Below are positions 38,901 to 46,575 of a stretch of 64,000 bases of DNA, one piece after another. Source of the stretch: Blautia sp. MSJ-19 (lineage in GTDB: Bacteria; Bacillota; Clostridia; Lachnospirales; Lachnospiraceae). The position numbers were made by a program, and so were the translations under genes. The notes beneath the pieces were generated by a model. It saw nothing but the letters and a program-made list of their open reading frames with translations. It had not been told where the DNA came from and searched no databases. The stretch is taken from the NCBI RefSeq assembly GCF_018918125.1, contig NZ_JAHLQA010000046.1, positions 1-64,000 on the forward strand. The letters are read 5' to 3'. Position 1 is the first letter of the stretch; each line of letters begins with the position of its first letter.

Positions 38901-38972
38901 AGAATGTGCATCCATTCTTCCGTCTTTGAAATACTGTGGATCTTTTACTAAAGAATAATCAAAAGTTTTCAT
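35928..38972 (-). CDS. lacZ: GH2 beta-galactosidase (LacZ type)
   Basis: A 1014-residue enzyme with the full LacZ architecture: sugar-binding jelly roll, immunoglobulin-like domains, barrel and C-terminal bgal small-chain domain. The acid/base is Glu453 in WSCGNESFGG and the nucleophile Glu520 in CCEYTHAMGNS; ETNLESHGSW is also conserved. It acts in the cytosol on lactose and other beta-galactosides. The second ATG (38972) is preferred, six bases after AGGAGG; the first at 38975 is very close to it. It is divergent from an AraC-family regulator, which probably controls this lacZ-GH42 operon. Confidence 0.95.
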   Translation of the reverse strand: MKTFDYSLVKDPQYFKDGRMDAHSDHTYYRDGEEAQEKETSFRYDLNGIWKFHYARNYESVIPGFEKEEYCCRDWDDIRVPAHIQMEGYDAPQYANVQYPWEGHEDIHPGEIPEHFNPVASYVKYFEVPEEMQGKRLFISFQGAESGIALWLNGHFVGYSEDSFTPSEFELTEYVKEGENKLAAQVFKWTASSWCEDQDFFRFSGIYRDVYLYTVPEVHVYDLQIRAIPDETLSAAALEIRTNTWGKGTVKITLSKDGETVIEDKKALDGEEIYSWKVEDPVLWSAEDPQLYDLTLDVYNEAGELQEVIPQKVGFRRFEMKDGIMTLNGKRIVFKGVNRHEFSSVSGRHVSEEELRKDLKTMKQNNINAIRTCHYPDASLIYQLCDEYGIYMIDETNLESHGSWDVAEFTKDYTYVVPHDKPEWLDMMLDRANSMYQRDKNHAAILIWSCGNESFGGKDIFEMSQFFHKEDPTRLVHYEGLCHDRRYNDTSDMESQMYPSVEAIKEFLAKDSSKPFICCEYTHAMGNSCGAMHKYTDLTDTEPKYQGGFIWDYIDQSIYKKDRYGKEFQAYGGDFGERPTDYNFSGNGIAYGGNRDASPKMQEVKFNYQNITAEVSADSVKVINKNLFVNTDIFDCKVTVAKNGKVIRKASLATAVAPLSEETYALPLAKEEKPGEYAVTVSFHLKEDKAWAEVGHEVAFGQYVYQVEEPKKACPEGVEVIRSTHNIGVRGAHFEVLFSVLNGGLVSYKYAGKEMIEAIPKPNFWRAPTDNDCGNLMGMRYGQWKIASMYLNHKDFRQGPYGPGNTPEVEVNEKTVKVTYTYLMPTTPLSECRLSYEVSGDGRVKTTLSYDPVKELGDMPEFGVIFKFNADYDRVEWYGLGEAETYSDRKKGAKLGIYANKVADNMARYMVPQECGAKEEVRWAKVTDRKGRGMLFEMDENNGPMMFSALPYTPHEMENAMHPYELPEVHYTVVRVAKEQMGIGGDDSWGARTHEEYLLKTDKKMEFSFVFKGL

Positions 38973-38998
38973 CATTATCCTCCTGCGTTTTATGGATT

Positions 38999-39032
38999 CA
39001 TTATAGTATGTATTTTTCTCATGTGGTATAAT
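38999..39032. promoter_or_regulatory. Divergent promoters for lacZ and AraC regulator
   Basis: Perfect TATAAT boxes on both strands, minus 39000-39005 for lacZ and plus 39027-39032 for the regulator, each without a good -35. This is typical of a regulator acting on a shared intergenic region of about 100 bases. Confidence 0.55.
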
Positions 39033-39075
39033 AAGTCATTCCAAAAAATATAACATTTCGAAACAAGGTGAGCTT

Positions 39076-39888
39076 ATGCCAATTTACTTCCGAAACACTC
39101 CTGTAACCATGCCATTCATGTTTGATACCGTTGGAAACCACTGGTATCAGGAGAGTATGCAGCGTCCGAACGGACATCCACATTATCATTATCTCCAGAC
39201 AGAAACGGGGCGTGGACAAATTGAAATCCGGGGAAAACATTATATTCTGGAGGAACAGGAGGGAATCCTGATCGCACCGTCTGTCCCGCATTCTTATACG
39301 AAAGAATCCGAGGAATGGGATACTGTTTTTGCCACATTTACCGGCACACTCTCTTCCGGGATCTCTTCAATCCTTCAGAATCAGTCGGTCGTTTTTGTCA
39401 GTAAGGAGCAGGGCCGTCTGATCGAGTGCATCATTTCAGATGCCGTTTCTGAATTCCAGAAATCCATTCCTGATATGAAAGTTCTCTCTGCGCTCTGCTA
39501 TGACCTGCTGCTTGCTTTTACCCCGGACACTTCTTCCGGAAATCTGACCACCGATCCGTTGTATCAGCGATATGTCGCCCCTACTGTGCAGGAAATCGAA
39601 ATCCGGTATGCCGAGGAACTGACCGTTCAAGAATTAAGCAGCCGGGTGTTTGTCACTCCTCAGTATCTCTCCCGGCTGTTCCGCAAATTCCTGGGTGTTT
39701 CAGTCTATGAATATCTGACCGGATACCGGATCAACAAGGCCAAAGAACTGTTGCTGACCCACACGCACATGAAGATCCAGGAGATTTCCCTCGCGTCCGG
39801 TTTCACAGACACCAGTCATTTTATTTCGATCTTTCGGAAATACACGGGAACCACTCCGCTTGATTTCCGTAAGATTTACCACATGTAG
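39076..39888 (+). CDS. AraC family regulator (cupin + HTH)
   Basis: A 270-residue transcription factor with an N-terminal AraC-binding cupin (HPHYHYLQTETGRGQIEIRG; LIAPSVPHSY) and a C-terminal double helix-turn-helix (ELSSRVFVTPQYLSRLFRK; ISLASGFTDTSHFISIFRK). It probably senses a galactoside-derived sugar and activates the divergent lacZ-GH42 operon, perhaps also the transporter at 40058-43212. AAGGTGAG stands before the ATG. It ends at a terminator facing the transporter operon. Confidence 0.88.
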   Translation: MPIYFRNTPVTMPFMFDTVGNHWYQESMQRPNGHPHYHYLQTETGRGQIEIRGKHYILEEQEGILIAPSVPHSYTKESEEWDTVFATFTGTLSSGISSILQNQSVVFVSKEQGRLIECIISDAVSEFQKSIPDMKVLSALCYDLLLAFTPDTSSGNLTTDPLYQRYVAPTVQEIEIRYAEELTVQELSSRVFVTPQYLSRLFRKFLGVSVYEYLTGYRINKAKELLLTHTHMKIQEISLASGFTDTSHFISIFRKYTGTTPLDFRKIYHM

Positions 39889-39913
39889 ATCTTTATAAAA
39901 ACTACAAAGTTAC

Positions 39914-39987
39914 AAAAAAGGATGCCGCATAATCTGTCTGGGACATATTACGCAATATACCCACAGGACCAAGCAGCATCCTTTTAT
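39914..39987. terminator. Bidirectional terminator with a long apical region
   Basis: AAAAAAGGATGC (39914-39925) pairs with GCATCCTTTTAT (39976-39987). The 50-base interior can fold further. T-runs on both strands; it separates the convergent regulator and permease genes. 39988-40057 is short and without a gene. Confidence 0.7.
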
Positions 39988-40057
39988 TTAGTTCATTAAT
40001 GTTATTGTAACATCCTCCGAATTACTCCATTGCTTCGCAATTTCCGTAATTCTGCAG

Positions 40058-40885
40058 TTATTTAACCGCTCCGGTAATACCTTCTGCGAACTGTTTCTGC
40101 AGTACGAAGAATACGACCATTGTCGGAATAGAACAGAATAATACGCCGCACATCAGCATACCATAGTCTGTTACATAACCTGTGATCAGGTTTGCGATCA
40201 ACATTGGCATTGTCATTGCTTTGTTATCTGTCATGATTACCTTCGGCCACAGGTAAGAGTTCCATGCGTTCATGAAGGTAATAACCGCTGCAGCCGCGTA
40301 TGTTGATTTCATAGTCGGGATGAACATCTGGAAGAAGATTCTTACTTCGCTCAGTCCATCGATACGTGCTGCCTCGATGATATCTACCGGGAATGATCTT
40401 GCGTTCTGACGGAACATCATGATCATAAACGGAGTAGAAATGATCGGAAGGATAAAACCAACTGCTGTATTCAGAAGTCCTGCTTTAGAGAACATCTTGA
40501 ATAACGGAACCATAGTTGCAACCTGCGGAACCATCATTGCAAGAAGCAGAATAGAGAACAGTCTGTCTTTTCCTTTGTCATGATAAACTTCAAATCCATA
40601 TCCTGCGATAGAGCAGATCAGCAGACAGATGACTGTTGTAAGGATTGCATAGAAGAAAGAGTTTCCAAGTGCTCTCCACAGTGGCTGCTGTGCTGTCAGG
40701 TTACGGAAGTTTTCCATAAAATGACTTCCTGGGATAATTCGTCCACGGGATACTTCTGTTGATGTATTCGTTGCGGCTGAGATCATCCAGTATAACGGGA
40801 ATACCGAAATAAATGACACGATGATCAGAAAAATGTATGTAGGAATCAATCTTCTCTGAATGGCTGATTTGTTTTTCTTAGTCAC
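40058..40885 (-). CDS. Sugar ABC transporter permease (MalG type)
   Basis: A 275-residue CUT1 permease, last gene of a binding-protein/permease/permease operon. Six helices; EAA loop IEAARIDGLSEVRIFFQMF. GTG at 40885 is preferred because AGGTG lies six bases before it; an earlier GTG at 40894 has no site. The gene overlaps the preceding permease by eight bases. The neighbouring beta-galactosidases suggest a galactoside substrate. Confidence 0.88.
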   Translation of the reverse strand: MTKKNKSAIQRRLIPTYIFLIIVSFISVFPLYWMISAATNTSTEVSRGRIIPGSHFMENFRNLTAQQPLWRALGNSFFYAILTTVICLLICSIAGYGFEVYHDKGKDRLFSILLLAMMVPQVATMVPLFKMFSKAGLLNTAVGFILPIISTPFMIMMFRQNARSFPVDIIEAARIDGLSEVRIFFQMFIPTMKSTYAAAAVITFMNAWNSYLWPKVIMTDNKAMTMPMLIANLITGYVTDYGMLMCGVLFCSIPTMVVFFVLQKQFAEGITGAVK

Positions 40886-41777
40886 GTGTATCACCTACTT
40901 TCAAGTTGATAAATGCAAGTACAGCTACCATAATGAAAATGATAAATGACATTGCTGATGCATATCCAAAGTTCGGTACGTTAATGAAGCATGTGTTGTA
41001 AATATAGTGGGACATTGTGATCGTTGTATTTGCCGGTCCACCTTTTGTCAGGTTGACGGACTCATCGAACAACTGCAGTGTACCATTGATTGACATGATG
41101 AATGTCATGATAATTGTCGGTTTCAGAAGTGGAACGGTAATCTTCCAGAATGTCTTCCATCCGTTCGCACCATCAATCTTAGCTGCCTCATATACGGAAT
41201 ATTCAATATTCTGAAGGCCTGCCAGATAGAATACCATGTTATATCCTGTCCATCTCCAGATCAGTGCGATGATGATTACGATCTTGGCACTGGTAGAGTT
41301 ACCCAGGAAGTTATAACCGGTCGATAAGATTCCAAGTTTGATCAGGATACTGTTGATCAGACCATCTGTAGCAAACATGGAACGGAAGATCAGTGAGTAG
41401 GAAACCAGAGATGTTGCACATGGAAGGAATACACATGTACGGAAAAATCCTCTGAATTTCAGATCTTTGTTGTTCAGGAGCTGTGCCAGAAGGATTGCCA
41501 GCACGAGCATGATCGGCACCTGAATGATCAGGTAAAGGAAAGTATTGGCAATGGACTGCTGGAATACTTTGTCTGCCATAATACGTTTGTAGTTACTGAA
41601 AATTGGTTCTGCAAATCTCATATTTGCGCCGGCGCCTGTCTGTAAAGAAATGATAAACGCACGAATCATCGGATAAAAGCTCATGACTGCGATCATGATA
41701 GATGCAGGTGCAAGAAAAAGCCAACCTGCAGCTCTCTGTTTCGCAACCAGAGACATGCCTTTTTTCTTGGAATTCAC
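40878..41777 (-). CDS. Sugar ABC transporter permease (MalF type)
   Basis: A 299-residue CUT1 permease with six helices and EAA loop YEAAKIDGANGWKTFWKI. GTG at 41777 (VNSKKKGMSLVAKQ) follows an excellent AAGGGGGAG site; a TTG at 41795 would begin inside that site. It forms the membrane channel with the overlapping MalG-type permease. Two hairpins separate it from the binding-protein gene. Confidence 0.88.
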   Translation of the reverse strand: MNSKKKGMSLVAKQRAAGWLFLAPASIMIAVMSFYPMIRAFIISLQTGAGANMRFAEPIFSNYKRIMADKVFQQSIANTFLYLIIQVPIMLVLAILLAQLLNNKDLKFRGFFRTCVFLPCATSLVSYSLIFRSMFATDGLINSILIKLGILSTGYNFLGNSTSAKIVIIIALIWRWTGYNMVFYLAGLQNIEYSVYEAAKIDGANGWKTFWKITVPLLKPTIIMTFIMSINGTLQLFDESVNLTKGGPANTTITMSHYIYNTCFINVPNFGYASAMSFIIFIMVAVLAFINLKVGDTRD

Positions 41778-41804
41778 AGGAACTCCCCCTTTCAAAACCT
41801 AGTT

Positions 41805-41873
41805 GTTACTGTTCACTTCGTTCACAGTAACTACGACTCTTCAACGTAAGACAGGGGACTGCAAGCAGTCCCC
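41805..41873 (-). other. Two intercistronic hairpins after the binding-protein gene
   Basis: GGGGACTG/CAGTCCCC (41854-41873, 4-base loop) and GTTACTGT/ACAGTAAC (41805-41831). Neither has a T-run. Like the hairpin at 12429-12456 they lie between a binding-protein gene and its permeases and may set their expression ratio. Confidence 0.65.
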
Positions 41874-41922
41874 CGCGCTCACTTACTTATTTCTTCGATT
41901 CACTTAAGGATTCAGAATCAGA

Positions 41923-43212
41923 TTACTCTGTCATCTTGAATGCAAGTGTATCCTGTGCTTCCTGAAGAGCGTCTTCTACAGCTGTTCCGTTAACGATGTT
42001 AACAACTGCTGTGTTGACACATTCTCTTGCTTCATAGTGATACGGTGTTTTTGTGAACTCCGGAATATGAGAAGAGTATTCTACGATTGTTGAGAAGATT
42101 GCCTGGTTGTTGAAGAATTCGTTTGGCTCATTGTAAACTTCAGATTCACCAGCTGGCAGGTAGCAGGAGATTGCACCTGTTTCCGGAAGAATTGCATCAT
42201 AGAAGTCTGTGCTGGAACCAAATGTGCTTGCAAGGAAGTCTTCTGCAAGTTCTACATTTTTGCAGTTGGATGTAATATACCAGGAAGATCCACCGTTGTT
42301 AGCATAGTTTGTAGCTGTATCAACGTCATCAACTTTCGGCATTGTTGTGATTTCCCAGAGACCTTTCTGATCTTCTGTTGTCATCAGAGTAGCTGTGATC
42401 CAGTTACCATTTACGATACCAGCAGCTTCGCCGCTTGTGATTGTTGAAATGTATTCATCCCAGTTGTTTACAAGTTTAACAACATCGTTCTTAACAAGAT
42501 CTACATAAAGGTTGATGCATTTTTCTGCTGTGTCGTTTCCAACGATGAAAGCATTTCCGTCGTCGTCTACGAAGTTAGCTCCACAGGACTGGATCATCAT
42601 CATCAGAGTATCTCCGCCTGTAGCTTCGCTTGTAAGGAGGTACTTGCCTGTCTTTTCATGAACGTCTTTACCGATTTCCATGAATTTGGTCCAGGTAATA
42701 TCTGTCAGATCATCAACTGTGTATCCAGCTTCGTCAAGGATATCTGTACGATAAGCTGCAATAACAGCACCGTTATCAAACGGAACACCATAATGTGTGT
42801 CATCTACCATAGAATAGGACTGTTTCAGTTTTCCGAAATCATCCCAGTTGATGTCCATATCTTTAAGATCTGTGAAAGCGTCCGGATAGCTCTTCAGATA
42901 TTTCTGATAGCTGTTGTCCTGCATCAGAACGATGTCCGGAAGTGTGCTGTAGTCACCAGCGTTAGCTGCTGTTGTCAGCTTAGTCTGGCAGTCATCAGAA
43001 GAAGTCTCGATAACGTCTACTGAAAAGCCTTCATGGTCTTTTGCGTACTGTTCGCCAGCGATCTGCATGGATTTGATGTTGAAGTTCTGGTCCCATGCCC
43101 ATACAGTTAATGTATTGTCATCTCCGGAATCAGCGGAAACAACTGTAGCGGTTCCTGCGAAAGACGCTGCCATAACGCCTGTCAGTAATACTGCAAGTAA
43201 TTTTTTCTTCAT
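41923..43212 (-). CDS. Extracellular sugar-binding protein of ABC transporter
   Basis: A 429-residue family 1 binding protein. The signal peptide (KKKLLAVLLTGVMAASFAGT) ends at VVSA before DSGDDN, a signal peptidase I site; there is no lipobox Cys, the second such case in this window. It delivers sugar to the two permeases downstream. AAAGGAGG precedes the ATG. Ligand unknown; galacto-oligosaccharides are plausible from the flanking GH2 and GH42 genes. Confidence 0.9.
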   Translation of the reverse strand: MKKKLLAVLLTGVMAASFAGTATVVSADSGDDNTLTVWAWDQNFNIKSMQIAGEQYAKDHEGFSVDVIETSSDDCQTKLTTAANAGDYSTLPDIVLMQDNSYQKYLKSYPDAFTDLKDMDINWDDFGKLKQSYSMVDDTHYGVPFDNGAVIAAYRTDILDEAGYTVDDLTDITWTKFMEIGKDVHEKTGKYLLTSEATGGDTLMMMIQSCGANFVDDDGNAFIVGNDTAEKCINLYVDLVKNDVVKLVNNWDEYISTITSGEAAGIVNGNWITATLMTTEDQKGLWEITTMPKVDDVDTATNYANNGGSSWYITSNCKNVELAEDFLASTFGSSTDFYDAILPETGAISCYLPAGESEVYNEPNEFFNNQAIFSTIVEYSSHIPEFTKTPYHYEARECVNTAVVNIVNGTAVEDALQEAQDTLAFKMTE

Positions 43213-43268
43213 GAATGTGTCCTCCTTTTATTAAGCGTATTCTCTTTGTCCGAATTGCTTATGAACCA

Positions 43269-43351
43269 ATTATAGCATCTGGTTTTCTGTGATAGTTTGC
43301 ATAACCATACATATAATGTGCAATTTCAATCATTTTATCTATTTTGCACTA
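43269..43351 (-). promoter_or_regulatory. Promoter of binding-protein operon with three TTGCA-type sites
   Basis: TATAAT at 43269-43274 (minus) with no -35. Three related sequences follow upstream at about two-helical-turn spacing: TTTGCATAA (43296-43304), GTGCAATTT (43318-43326, inverted) and TTTTGCACTA (43342-43351). The first covers the -35 position. This fits an AraC-type activator, unproven. Confidence 0.4.
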
Positions 43352-43425
43352 TTCCAAGTACATAAAATTGTATTTTTTGTTCGTTTTTCGCATTCTCACG
43401 ATTTTTGTCGTATCATTTTGATGAA

Positions 43426-43485
43426 AAAAATCCTCTCTTTTCGACAGAATGTATAAGTTCTTTGTCTGTAAGAGAGGTTTTTGTT
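43426..43485 (-). terminator. Terminator of the 170-aa membrane protein gene
   Basis: On the minus strand AAAACCTCTCTT pairs with AAGAGAGGATTTTTTT, with an additional inner pairing ACAGAC/TCTGTC. The long T-run makes it a convincing rho-independent terminator. Ends are approximate. Confidence 0.75.
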
Positions 43486-43543
43486 CTTATTTCATAAATT
43501 TTATATTCATTTTTTGTACATATTTCACAGATTTTTTCAGAAA

Positions 43544-44056
43544 TTATGCAAAATAGACTTTTTGCGGATGCTGTGTTTTCATCGTATGAAGCATCTCTTC
43601 TGTAAGATCCAGAAGAAGTTTTATCTTACGTCCATCCTCTGTTATGATCATCGTATAATACGGAATGTTATCATCATAAGAAGTATAGTCGTACTTTTTC
43701 AGGCTCTCCGTACCACCATTTTTCTTGTATTTTGCTACTGATTCATGCCAGTGCGGAGCAGTCACCTCCATATTTTTGAGATCCAGCACATGTGCTGTTT
43801 TGCGATATTTCTTTCCAAGAATCACATCAATGCTGAGCTGATCATTCTCCAGCGTATACTCATAATCTTTCTGACTGAAAATGTCATAGACAAAGTAAAG
43901 TGCTGCCAGCATAAATCCTGCCAGCATAAAAGACTGTGAGATCGTGATTCCAAGTATTACAAAAAACACAGCAAAGATGACCATAACCTTGCGCAGTACC
44001 CCGGACATGCTCTTTTTCTTTCTTGATACCTGCTCTACTATCTTATAATCGTACAT
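43544..44056 (-). CDS. Small membrane protein of unknown function (170 aa)
   Basis: No family is recognised with confidence. Residues 22-60 contain two hydrophobic helices (KVMVIFAVFFVILGITIS; AGFMLAALYFVYDIF); the rest is a cytosolic domain rich in Lys, Tyr and beta strands (YEYTLENDQLSIDVILGKKY). The layout recalls small DUF6106- or bPH2-like proteins of Clostridia, which needs a profile search. GAAGGGAAG precedes the ATG. Its upstream region shares a 15-base sequence with that of the neighbouring AraC regulator. Confidence 0.65.
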   Translation of the reverse strand: MYDYKIVEQVSRKKKSMSGVLRKVMVIFAVFFVILGITISQSFMLAGFMLAALYFVYDIFSQKDYEYTLENDQLSIDVILGKKYRKTAHVLDLKNMEVTAPHWHESVAKYKKNGGTESLKKYDYTSYDDNIPYYTMIITEDGRKIKLLLDLTEEMLHTMKTQHPQKVYFA

Positions 44057-44117
44057 AAATAACTTCCCTTCTATTATTTTATATCGTACCTGTTCAGTAC
44101 CCTTGCGGAATACTACC

Positions 44118-44132
44118 TACTGAATAGTTATT
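44118..44132. promoter_or_regulatory. Shared 15-bp motif, copy before the 170-aa gene
   Basis: TACTGAATAGTTATT is identical to 45161-45175 before the AraC regulator gene. Here it also forms an inverted repeat with TTCAGTA at 44093-44099. Likely a binding site, possibly of the AraC regulator itself. Confidence 0.45.
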
Positions 44133-44197
44133 TTATATCTAAATACCGGGCCCCTTCCATCAATACTTTCCATGGACAGCTTCGCCCTGCCCTCTCC

Positions 44198-45136
44198 TTA
44201 CCATCCTTCTTCGGAATGAATATCAAAATTCAGAAGCTGCTGTTCGTAATTTTCCGGACGTTTCCGCCATTCTACCGGCGTAACTCCCATCAATTGTTTG
44301 AAGTTACGGTTAAATGTCGAATTTGTCGTAAATCCACACTTATGCGCAATATCTGCGACCGGATCATCTGTTTTCTGCAGAAATTCACATGCTGTGTGAA
44401 TACGTACGGTATTGATATATTCCAGCGGGCTGACTTTCATATAGGAAGTAAATACCCTTCGAAAATGTGTCTCACTGATATGGCAGCTTTTTGCCAGATC
44501 TTCCACCCGGATATCTTCCATATAATGATACGAAACAAAATCCAGCACACGTGTAATCATATTGGTAAGCTTGCCTTTTTCTTCCCCAACTCGCTCTTCC
44601 TCTGAATTTCTATTCAGTCTGGCAATTTCTACAAGGAGCGATGCAAGTATCCCTTTCGCTTCTTCCAGATAAAATTCTTCTCCCTCTCGCATGATATTCA
44701 TGATCTTGAGAATCTTCGCTGCCACCGATGAGGCCTCACTTTCCTTAAGAAATAATGCCTTCGAATAAATTCTCTGAATCATTTTTTCTGCCTTTACCGG
44801 ATTATCTATGAATTTTCTCATGAATCCTTCTACATCGATAAACAAATATTCCCATCTGCTTATCGTCCCCAGATCGCTGGTCGTTGTATGTGGATAATTA
44901 GGAGGAATTACTGTAAATTCTCTTCCGCCGAATCTCACTTCCTCTTCCCCAAGCACCAGTGAACCATCACCTTCATAACAGAATCCTATCTCAAGGTAAT
45001 TGTGAAAATGAAGGTAATCTACATCATTACCATAATTCTGAACCCACTTTTGTCCAAGAAGTGCCAGGATCGGGCTTCCGGCCGACATCTGGTAATAGCG
45101 GAACTCCATCTTTGGTTTTTTTCTCTTTTTTGCCAT
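44198..45136 (-). CDS. AraC family regulator (cupin + HTH)
   Basis: A 312-residue regulator: N-terminal sugar-sensing cupin (DYLHFHNYLEIGFCYEGDGS; VIPPNYPHTT) and C-terminal double helix-turn-helix (LAKSCHISETHFRRVFTS; IAHKCGFTTNSTFNRNFKQ). ATG at 45136 is used since GGAG lies seven bases before it; an ATG at 45157 has no such site. It could regulate the sugar transporter downstream; its own upstream region and that of the 170-residue protein share a 15-base motif. Confidence 0.88.
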   Translation of the reverse strand: MAKKRKKPKMEFRYYQMSAGSPILALLGQKWVQNYGNDVDYLHFHNYLEIGFCYEGDGSLVLGEEEVRFGGREFTVIPPNYPHTTTSDLGTISRWEYLFIDVEGFMRKFIDNPVKAEKMIQRIYSKALFLKESEASSVAAKILKIMNIMREGEEFYLEEAKGILASLLVEIARLNRNSEEERVGEEKGKLTNMITRVLDFVSYHYMEDIRVEDLAKSCHISETHFRRVFTSYMKVSPLEYINTVRIHTACEFLQKTDDPVADIAHKCGFTTNSTFNRNFKQLMGVTPVEWRKRPENYEQQLLNFDIHSEEGW

Positions 45137-45160
45137 GCACTCACTCCATTTCGGCAATAC

Positions 45161-45175
45161 TACTGAATAGTTATT
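45161..45175. promoter_or_regulatory. Shared 15-bp motif, copy before the AraC gene
   Basis: TACTGAATAGTTATT, identical to 44118-44132. A minus-strand TACAAT (about 45178-45183) lies next to it, so a protein bound here would sit at the transcription start, a repressing position. Confidence 0.45.
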
Positions 45176-45200
45176 CTATTGTACTATATATTCCCCAACA

Positions 45201-45237
45201 AAAAAAGATTACCTTGCAGAATCAGGTAATCTTTTTT
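45201..45237. terminator. Bidirectional terminator
   Basis: A perfect 14-bp stem, AAAAAAGATTACCT with AGGTAATCTTTTTT, and a 9-base loop. It ends the permease operon on the minus strand. Confidence 0.9.
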
Positions 45238-45286
45238 ATCGAGTCATTATTGTCCTTGTCGAAACACCTCGAATTATGACACACTG

Positions 45287-46552
45287 TTATTTATTTTTAT
45301 TAACCATCTCGCCGATCACATAGCACACAGCTGCAACCGCCATACCATTGATGGAAGCAATTCCCCATGTCACTACATTTGCCACAATCGCACCAAGAAT
45401 CACGCCGGCAACCGCAAACCAGTTAACGGTCACAATCTTAACGGTATCTGTATCGTAAGCCTTTTTATTCATGAAATAAGAAAGGACCAGAATGATACCA
45501 ACCGGTGGCAGCGTACAGTTCAGGATGTTCAACCAGTCACAGAAGTTATAATACAGCCATACAGAAAGCAGGGTTCCGATGATACCGGAAATCAGAACCA
45601 TCGGTTTCTTTCTCTTATTAAAGATATTTGCAAGTCCAAGTCCTGCAGAATACAGGGCATTGTCATTGGTTGTCCAGATATTCAGTCCCAGTACCAGGAT
45701 TGCCAGGTAAAACAGTCCCAGTCGAACCATAACTTCAAAAATATCATTTCCACCGACAAAAATGTAAGCAATCGCACCAAAGAAGAACATCAGCGAGTTA
45801 CCGATAAAGAAAGCAACAACAGTTGCGATTGTTCCCTGTTTACCGTTCTTTGCAAATCGTGTAAAGTTCGGCGTCGCAGTTCCTCCTGATACGAAAGAAC
45901 CGATTGCAAGTCCGGCACCGCCAACAACTGTCAGAGAACCGCTGGATACTGCAAACTGGTCAATGATCGTTCCATCTCCCTGTTTTACAGCCATGATCAT
46001 GGCTACTGTTCCAAGGATTGCTACAAGCGGTACGGCAATATAACTGATCACGGTCAGAGATTTGATTCCAAAATATGCAGAAGCGGTCATACACGCACCG
46101 GCAATCAGAATCAGCGCCCACTCAACAGCTGTACTTCCGCCAAACAATTCACGCGCAACCGGGATTGCAAACATTGCAACGCCTACGCCGAACCACCCGA
46201 TCTGTGTGAAACTGATCATTGCAGAAGAAAGGTAGGAACCTTTTTCTCCAAATGCTCTCTTGGAAAGCAGATCAAGGCTGAGTCCCGTTTCTGCTCCAAC
46301 ATAACCAAGAAGTCCGGTGTATACGCCAAGGATCGCACCACCCAGAAGAAGTGCCTTAATAAATCCCCAGAAATCAAGTCCGGCTGCCATCTCCTGACCA
46401 ACCCACATGCTCGCTGAGAAAAACGTAAATCCAAGCATGATCATAAACATTGTTACAAAACCACGTCTGCTCCACTTCGGAACCGCGCACGCTGCATAGT
46501 CGATATCCACTTTCTGCTGTGTGTCGTTTCCTGTTGTCATTTTTTCACTCAT
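45287..46552 (-). CDS. codB: Cytosine permease-like NCS1 transporter (CodB family)
   Basis: A 421-residue membrane protein with about 12 helices from the nucleobase:cation symporter-1 family. PKWSRRGFVTMFMIMLGFTF and the signature WTTNDNALYSAGLGLAN match CodB-like cytosine permeases. ATG at 46552 is chosen because GGGGAG lies five bases before it. It starts 23 bases after the stop of a phosphoribosyltransferase-like gene, in one operon. No cytosine deaminase gene is nearby, so the true substrate (cytosine, or another purine or pyrimidine base) is open; the partner enzyme may salvage it directly. Confidence 0.85.
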   Translation of the reverse strand: MSEKMTTGNDTQQKVDIDYAACAVPKWSRRGFVTMFMIMLGFTFFSASMWVGQEMAAGLDFWGFIKALLLGGAILGVYTGLLGYVGAETGLSLDLLSKRAFGEKGSYLSSAMISFTQIGWFGVGVAMFAIPVARELFGGSTAVEWALILIAGACMTASAYFGIKSLTVISYIAVPLVAILGTVAMIMAVKQGDGTIIDQFAVSSGSLTVVGGAGLAIGSFVSGGTATPNFTRFAKNGKQGTIATVVAFFIGNSLMFFFGAIAYIFVGGNDIFEVMVRLGLFYLAILVLGLNIWTTNDNALYSAGLGLANIFNKRKKPMVLISGIIGTLLSVWLYYNFCDWLNILNCTLPPVGIILVLSYFMNKKAYDTDTVKIVTVNWFAVAGVILGAIVANVVTWGIASINGMAVAAVCYVIGEMVNKNK

Positions 46553-46575
46553 CTTTTCTCCCCGTTCTCTTTCCA

